From Lachnospiraceae bacterium (GTDB lineage Bacteria; Bacillota; Clostridia; Oscillospirales; Ruminococcaceae), in the NCBI GenBank assembly GCA_023664705.1, contig JAMPFE010000043.1:1-17602 (forward strand): a stretch of DNA of 17,602 nt, given 5' to 3'. Positions 15,171-17,602 of the stretch are shown here, in pieces. Position numbers and translations under genes: made by a program. The notes beneath the pieces are model-generated. The model was not told the DNA's origin. It saw only the letters and a list, made by a program, of their open reading frames with translations, and ran no database searches. Numbering within the stretch: position 1 is the first letter of the stretch; every line of letters begins with the position of its first letter.

Positions 15171-15371
15171 TTACGCGCCGAGAGCCGTGTTCAGCTTGTT
15201 TACGATGTCCTCCGCGTCCACGCCGTGAACGGAGCAAGCCTGTCCCACGGACTCTCCGCGGGCGGAGGGGCAGCCCAAGCAATGCATTCCCATTGCCAGA
15301 AAAATGGGAGCCGCAGCCTCGCCGTTAAAATCAAGGATATCGCCTATAATGGTATCGACCGTTACTTTCAT
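15171..15371 (-). CDS. DUF1858 domain protein
   Basis: The predicted protein has 66 residues. ATG at 15371 follows AAAGGAAGT; an extension to 15425 would cross the promoter and transcription start and is rejected. It begins MKVTVDTIIGDILDF and contains GMHCLGCPSARGE with a CxxC pair, the hallmark of DUF1858, followed by QACSVHGVD with a third cysteine. DUF1858 is a small helical domain often found alone or joined to redox proteins; a redox or metal-binding role is possible but unproven. It is the first gene after a strong promoter and is followed after one base by trmK. Confidence 0.88.
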   Translation of the reverse strand: MKVTVDTIIGDILDFNGEAAAPIFLAMGMHCLGCPSARGESVGQACSVHGVDAEDIVNKLNTALGA

Positions 15372-15429
15372 AATGTTACTTCCTTTCAGAAAATTGCCCG
15401 TATATGCACAATTGCACATACACATATTT

Positions 15430-15458
15430 ATTATACCACAAATTTTGCGGTTTGTCTA
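15430..15458 (-). promoter_or_regulatory. Promoter of the DUF1858-trmK-Nif3-like operon
   Basis: On the minus strand TAGACA (15458-15453) and a perfect TATAAT (15435-15430) are separated by 17 bases, 59 bases upstream of the DUF1858 start. The -35 box matches the consensus at four of six positions. The divergent promoter for the plus-strand genes lies about 30 bases away. Confidence 0.8.
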
Positions 15459-15487
15459 CCGAATTTGAGGTATTTTTTGGTTTGCTA

Positions 15488-15516
15488 TTGCAATTTTGTA
15501 CAAAATGTGATATAAT
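15488..15516 (+). promoter_or_regulatory. Promoter of the membrane protein/zinc ribbon/protease operon
   Basis: TTGCAA at 15488-15493 and TATAAT at 15511-15516 are separated by 17 bases, 31 bases before the chosen TTG start. The spacer contains the palindrome TTTTGTACAAAA. Confidence 0.8.
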
Positions 15517-15546
15517 TAAACCGAAATCCTTTATGAGGTGAGAGAT

Positions 15547-16293
15547 TTGGCTGATTTTTTCAGGAGAGAGCTGGAGGGAGACGCGGGGCTCAAGCTGTTC
15601 GGAGGGCTCCATATCGCGCTTTCGGCGTTTTTCCTTATATTGTATATTTTGCTGATAGTCAACAGACGGCGGCTGAGGGCGTTCGGGCATTTCGGGACGA
15701 TACGGCGCGTTATGGCGACAATACTCTTTGTTAATATGATGATACATTATACGGGGCGTATAGCTGTCGGGGAGTGGCGGCTTGAGGAGGATCTGCCGTT
15801 TCACCTGTGTTTTGTCGCGAATTTCTTTATGATGTACATTCTGTCGACCGACAACAAGCACGGGCTGTACCGTATAATATACTTTTTCACGCTGATAGGG
15901 CCGCTGCCCGCTATCATTTGGCCCGATCTGCACCGTTCGTGGAGCGGTTACATTTTTTACCAGTTTATTATCAGCCACCATATTATGCTGCTGTTCAGCC
16001 TGTACTGCCTGTTCGTGCTCGGGTACGGGACATCGGCAAAGAGCGTGATAGCGACGTTCTTTATCGGGAACGCGTATATCGGCTTAATGGCGCTGTTTAA
16101 TCACATTTTCCACACCAACTACGTCATGATAGGGGAGCTGCCCGCGCAGCTGTACGAGGTGTATCCGTTCCTCGACAGGATGCCCGCGATATTCTGGCTG
16201 GAGCTGGTGGGGGTGCTGGTGCTGATAACGGCTTATATTCCCGCGCGTTTGGCTGCAAGACATAACGACACTGCAAAGGAGAAAAGGACATGA
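15547..16293 (+). CDS. TIGR02206/YwaF-like integral membrane protein
   Basis: The predicted protein has 248 residues. The TTG at 15547 is chosen because GAGGTGAGAGAT ends just before it; the GTG at 15538 lies inside that ribosome binding site. About six or seven hydrophobic segments are visible (for example around 20-38, 50-70, 76-95, 102-120, 128-155, 160-180 and 210-232). LPFHLC near residue 80 and the histidines in FYQFIISHHIMLL match, as far as I recall, the TIGR02206 (YwaF) integral membrane family, whose function is unknown. It is the first gene behind a strong promoter and overlaps the next gene by four bases (ATGA), so the three genes of this run are co-expressed. Confidence 0.8.
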   Translation: MADFFRRELEGDAGLKLFGGLHIALSAFFLILYILLIVNRRRLRAFGHFGTIRRVMATILFVNMMIHYTGRIAVGEWRLEEDLPFHLCFVANFFMMYILSTDNKHGLYRIIYFFTLIGPLPAIIWPDLHRSWSGYIFYQFIISHHIMLLFSLYCLFVLGYGTSAKSVIATFFIGNAYIGLMALFNHIFHTNYVMIGELPAQLYEVYPFLDRMPAIFWLELVGVLVLITAYIPARLAARHNDTAKEKRT

Positions 16294-16718
16294 TAGATAA
16301 GACCGACGAATTCTGGGCGAGCGCTGTCGCGGACGATATCGACGAATATCTGAAGGCGTATTCCGACGACCCCGCGCTGGACGTAAAGCCGATAGCCTGC
16401 GGCTGCGGCGGCGACGTTTTCATCATAAAATACGGCGCGAACAGGACTGCCGTTAAAATAATGTGCGAAAGCTGCGGCGATGAGAGGTTTATCGCGGACG
16501 GCGCCGCTCATCGGGGGAGCGGCTCGTATGAGGAGCTGGAGTGCCCGATGTGCAAAAGCCGTCTGCACAACGCCCGCGTGGGCTTCCGCAGGCGCAGGAG
16601 CGGCAGCGTCAAGTGGCTGTACATCGGCGTTCGCTGCACGCAATGCAAGGCGCTGAGCTCTCCGCTGGACTGGAAGGTCGACCGCGAGGCTGCCGAGGAA
16701 ACGGAGCGGAATATTTGA
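16290..16718 (+). CDS. Double zinc-ribbon protein of unknown function
   Basis: The predicted protein has 142 residues. Its ATG overlaps the previous stop (ATGA), with AAAGGAGAAAAGG upstream. The first 30 residues are acidic and helical. Two cysteine clusters follow: Cys37 and Cys39 (CGCGG) with Cys59 and Cys62 (CESC), then Cys85 and Cys88 (CPMC) with Cys116 and Cys119 (CTQC). Each four-cysteine set fits a zinc ribbon. A basic segment (FRRRRSGSVKWL, about 99-110) lies between the cysteine pairs of the second ribbon and could bind nucleic acid. No membrane segment is present. I do not recognise the family. Its stop overlaps the start of the following metalloprotease-like gene. Confidence 0.75.
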   Translation: MIDKTDEFWASAVADDIDEYLKAYSDDPALDVKPIACGCGGDVFIIKYGANRTAVKIMCESCGDERFIADGAAHRGSGSYEELECPMCKSRLHNARVGFRRRRSGSVKWLYIGVRCTQCKALSSPLDWKVDREAAEETERNI

Positions 16719-17161
16719 AAACGCTCCGAAGGACGATATATTACATTCTGCAATGGAGCTGGGGAATTATACAAAATGTTATGGGATTTTGTATCTTTTT
16801 GACGAATTTGCGGAGGAAGCGCTTTTGGTACAACGGCGCCGCTGTGACGGTCTGGGGCTCGCGGCGCGGGAGCATGGGGCTGGGAATGTTCATTTTTCTC
16901 GGCGAAAATGCAATGTCGAATGAGGAGCGGCGCGAGTTCACTTTAATGCACGAATACGGGCATACGCTGCAATCCGCGCTCCTCGGGGCGTTGTTTTTGC
17001 CCGCTATCGGGCTGCCGTCGCTGCTTTGGGCGGGGCTGCCGTTTTTTAAGCGGCTGCGCGAAAAATACTCGCTGTCGTATTATTGGCTCTACACCGAGCG
17101 TTGGGCGAATTTCCTCGGGGAACGTTGGCGTGAACTTGCAAAATTGTATGGTATTTTTTGA
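16715..17161 (+). CDS. Small membrane protein with HEYGH metalloprotease motif
   Basis: The predicted protein has 148 residues. The start is a TTG at 16715 overlapping the previous stop (TTGA), with GGAG 8 bases before it; a frame extension back to 16541 lies inside the zinc-ribbon gene and encodes low-complexity sequence. The N-terminus and residues about 90-112 are hydrophobic (ALLGALFLPAIGLPSLLWAGL). HEYGHTLQ at about 79-86 is an HExxH zinc-protease motif, and YTERWANFLG near 128-137 supplies a glutamate in the position expected of a third ligand. A membrane-associated metalloprotease or a degenerate relative is plausible; the substrate is unknown. It ends 10 bases before the next promoter. 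Confidence 0.7.
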   Translation: MKTLRRTIYYILQWSWGIIQNVMGFCIFLTNLRRKRFWYNGAAVTVWGSRRGSMGLGMFIFLGENAMSNEERREFTLMHEYGHTLQSALLGALFLPAIGLPSLLWAGLPFFKRLREKYSLSYYWLYTERWANFLGERWRELAKLYGIF

Positions 17162-17170
17162 AAAAAGTAC

Positions 17171-17199
17171 TTGATTTTTTCGGAAGAGTGTGATATAAT
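17171..17199 (+). promoter_or_regulatory. Promoter directed at the tRNA-Pro repeat region
   Basis: TTGATT at 17171-17176 and a perfect TATAAT at 17194-17199 are separated by 17 bases. Transcription would begin near 17206 and cross both tandem units. No gene with a start codon follows, so the product should be an untranslated RNA including the tRNA-Pro sequences. Confidence 0.75.
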
Positions 17200-17218
17200 A
17201 TATTAAGTGTTGATTTTG

Positions 17219-17403
17219 GGAGCGCTTGGTTATGCCGTTTATCGCGTGTTCTATTTGACGCTGTGTCGTCATGACGATTTCGTCGGGCGGAAATCTCGGT
17301 CAAAATTCCGTTTGACCACATCTTTGACCACTTACACCGTTTTCGGGTGAAAAATTTTAAAAATCGAGACGTGGCTCAGTTTGGTAGAGCGCCGCGTTCG
17401 GGA
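17219..17403 (+). repeat. Tandem unit 1 of the tRNA-Pro leader repeat
   Basis: This unit aligns with 17417-17602 at an offset of 197-198 bases. The first 80 bases are clearly diverged, while from GGTCAAA onward the two are almost identical apart from two point changes and one A in the A-run before the tRNA. It contains the palindrome GGTCAAA-6 bases-TTTGACC (17298-17317), a second TTTGACC copy (17323-17329) and the imperfect hairpin CACCG-TTTT-CGGGTG. It ends with the 5' half of tRNA-Pro. Confidence 0.85.
17365..17403 (+). pseudogene. 5' half of tRNA-Pro(CGG), truncated after the anticodon loop
   Basis: The 39 bases read as an acceptor strand CGAGACG, TG, D-arm GCTC-AGTTTGGTA-GAGC, G, anticodon strand CCGCG and loop TTCGGGA with anticodon CGG. 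The next bases are GCATAG rather than the expected CGCGG, so the anticodon stem cannot close and no TpsiC arm follows. The sequence is identical to the second copy up to the break. Confidence 0.85.
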
Positions 17404-17416
17404 GCATAGAACCGTT

Positions 17417-17602
17417 GGAGCGCATTACGGAGCGGTTTACGGCACATTTCTTTTGACACTACATCGTTACGGCGGTTTTGTCGGACGAAAATCTTGGTCA
17501 AAATTTCGTTTGACCACATTTTTGACCACTTACACCGTTTTCGGGTGAAAATTTTAAAAATCGAGACGTGGCTCAGTTTGGTAGAGCGCCGCGTTCGGGA
17601 CG
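17417..17602 (+). repeat. Tandem unit 2 of the tRNA-Pro leader repeat
   Basis: Second copy of the unit described at 17219-17403. It keeps the palindrome GGTCAAA-6 bases-TTTGACC (17496-17515) with one change in the spacer, the second TTTGACC copy and the CACCG/CGGGTG hairpin. A TTGACA hexamer at 17453-17458 has no good -10 box behind it. The unit runs to the window edge inside the tRNA. Confidence 0.85.
17562..17602 (+). tRNA. tRNA-Pro(CGG), cut by the window edge
   Basis: The 41 visible bases start with C1, as expected for tRNA-Pro, and give an acceptor strand CGAGACG, a standard D-arm and an anticodon loop TTCGGGA with anticodon CGG for CCG codons. The last two bases, CG, match the start of the CGCGG needed to close the anticodon stem, unlike the truncated copy upstream. 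The 3' half is outside the window, so completeness cannot be confirmed. Confidence 0.75.

Noticed and set aside
15538..15546. GTG at 15538 as start of the YwaF-like gene
   Set aside because: The GTG is part of the GAGGTGAGAG ribosome binding site for the TTG at 15547 and has no binding site of its own.

Overview
The window looks like chromosomal DNA of a Clostridia-class Firmicute, probably of the Oscillospiraceae/Ruminococcaceae type. The evidence is strong GGAGG-type ribosome binding sites on nearly every gene, several TTG starts, TATAAT promoters, a RqcH-type NFACT gene, the Firmicute pairing of trmK with a Nif3-like gene, and a phage tail-tip/lysis module of the kind found in Clostridial prophages. 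Coding DNA is fairly GC-rich; intergenic DNA is AT-rich. Organism assignment is inference.

Region 1 (1-605) is AT-rich and has no gene I can recognise. It holds a 125-codon open frame on the minus strand that runs off the left edge, and a possible promoter near 521-549. Region 2 (606-4258, plus strand) is a compact phage-type cassette: a tail-tip/fibre-like protein, a small hypothetical, a DUF6273-like receptor-binding candidate with Ig-like repeats, a membrane/coiled-coil peptide, a holin-like gene split into two overlapping frames, a second holin-like peptide, and a GH25 lysozyme with two Cpl-7 repeats. No integrase, packaging or head gene is in view, and the cassette abuts host genes across only 40 bp.

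Region 3 (4299-8039, minus strand) is a tight five-gene run, in transcription order GNAT acetyltransferase, flavodoxin-like, SMI1/KNR4 (SUKH)-like, NDP-sugar-type nucleotidyltransferase, HD-GYP c-di-GMP phosphodiesterase, ended by an 11-bp hairpin with a T-tract on the minus strand. Region 4 (8103-8268) is a palindromic spacer. Region 5 (8269-13109, minus strand) is rqcH - GNAT - valS, tying ribosome rescue to tRNA charging. Region 6 (13110-13642) is a 0.5-kb stretch without a gene but with several mutually exclusive helices. Region 7 (13643-15371, minus strand) is DUF1858 - trmK - Nif3-like, with a clear promoter in front and a terminator behind.

Region 8 (15547-17161, plus strand) starts from a divergent promoter and carries three overlapping or coupled genes: a TIGR02206/YwaF-like membrane protein, a double zinc-ribbon protein, and a small membrane protein with an HEYGH metalloprotease motif. 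Region 9 (17162-17602) is the most unusual: a good promoter followed by two diverged tandem copies of a ~197-bp unit, each carrying a conserved palindrome and ending in the 5' half of a tRNA-Pro(CGG). The first tRNA copy is cut exactly after the anticodon loop; the second runs into the window edge and may be the intact gene.
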